From an uncultured Porphyromonadaceae bacterium (GTDB taxonomy: Bacteria > Bacteroidota > Bacteroidia > Bacteroidales > Muribaculaceae): DNA of 14,925 bases. A program made the translations under genes and the position numbers. The notes beneath the pieces are model-generated. The model did not search any database and was not told the DNA's origin. It saw only the letters and a program-made list of their open reading frames with translations. The stretch covers positions 1-14,925 of the forward strand of contig CALJBF010000143.1 in assembly GCA_938027385.1 (NCBI GenBank). Direction: 5' to 3'. Numbering within the stretch: position 1 is the stretch's first letter; every line of letters begins with the position of its first letter. Positions 14,707-14,925 of the stretch are shown here, piece after piece.

Positions 14707-14925
14707 GTGCAGGATAATGATAACATCAGACCCGAAGAGAAAAACACGGGCATAAACGTGCGCGACATCCTCTGGATGGCGGCATCGCGATGGTACTGGT
14801 TTGTGATATCCCTGGCCATCTGCGGGGCACTCGGTGTATACACCGTAAAGAAAACCGAGCCGGTATTCAGTTCGTCGGCACAACTCCTGATCAAAGACCA
14901 GGACAACGGCAACTCATCGACCAAC
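14707..14925 (+). CDS. Wzc/Wzz-type polysaccharide chain-length or tyrosine kinase protein (3' partial)
   Basis: A GTG at 14707 starts a frame that runs off the window after 73 codons; a TAA at 14686-14688 closes it upstream, and no ATG exists in between, so GTG is the likely start. After a hydrophilic N-terminus comes NVRDILWMAASRWYWF and a transmembrane segment (WFVISLAICGALGVYTV), then a KTEPVFSSSAQLLIKDQ stretch. This is the N-terminal layout of Wzz-domain proteins, and in Bacteroidota such a gene after a Wza-type gene is usually the fused Wzc autokinase that controls chain length and couples to the export channel. The kinase domain would lie beyond the window, so kinase versus plain Wzz cannot be decided here. 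Confidence 0.85.
   Translation, partial: MQDNDNIRPEEKNTGINVRDILWMAASRWYWFVISLAICGALGVYTVKKTEPVFSSSAQLLIKDQDNGNSSTN

Noticed and set aside
1..14925. CRISPR arrays, tRNA or rRNA genes, insertion sequences, integrase or prophage genes
   Set aside because: Reading through the whole window showed no regularly spaced repeats, cloverleaf-like genes, transposase-like proteins or terminal inverted repeats.

Overview
The window is high-GC DNA that looks like a Bacteroidales chromosome, and Muribaculaceae or a close relative is my best guess. Support: promoters of the Bacteroidota form (TTG or TTTG, about 20 bp, then TAnnTTTG) precede several genes; Rho carries a huge low-complexity insertion; two secreted proteins end in C-terminal sorting-type tails; a surface-type lipoprotein has an acidic run just after its cysteine. 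The genus call is inference.

Layout. (1) 1-2932: two secreted proteins on the plus strand. The first is the 3' end of a large GLUG-type repeat protein, the second a small two-domain protein that may bind carbohydrate; each is followed by a strong hairpin terminator. (2) 3102-7264: three minus-strand genes: rho (with a promoter about 380 bp upstream of its start and a long structured leader), a small lipoprotein, and thymidine kinase tdk. (3) 7471-8987: a plus-strand gene for a secreted metallo-beta-lactamase-fold plus polysaccharide-deacetylase-like protein, broken by an apparent one-base deletion. (4) 9061-13634: a compact biotin operon, bioA-bioF-bioGC-bioD, in which the methyl-ester esterase BioG and the methyltransferase BioC are one polypeptide. 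(5) 13840 to the end: the start of a polysaccharide export operon, a Wza-type outer membrane lipoprotein followed by the N-terminus of a Wzc/Wzz-type inner membrane protein.

How the genes work together. BioC protects the malonyl group by methylation so that fatty acid synthesis can build pimeloyl-ACP methyl ester; BioG removes the methyl; BioF, BioA and BioD convert pimeloyl-ACP to dethiobiotin. The last enzyme, biotin synthase BioB, is not in this window. The Wza/Wzc pair would form the export channel and chain-length/kinase component of a capsule or exopolysaccharide system whose remaining genes lie beyond the right edge.

I did not find an obviously new defence or mobile system. The most interesting items are the Rho disordered region with repeated AT-hook-like motifs, the long rho leader, the BioG-BioC fusion, and the frameshifted MBL/deacetylase fusion. 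No tRNA, rRNA, CRISPR array or insertion sequence was seen.
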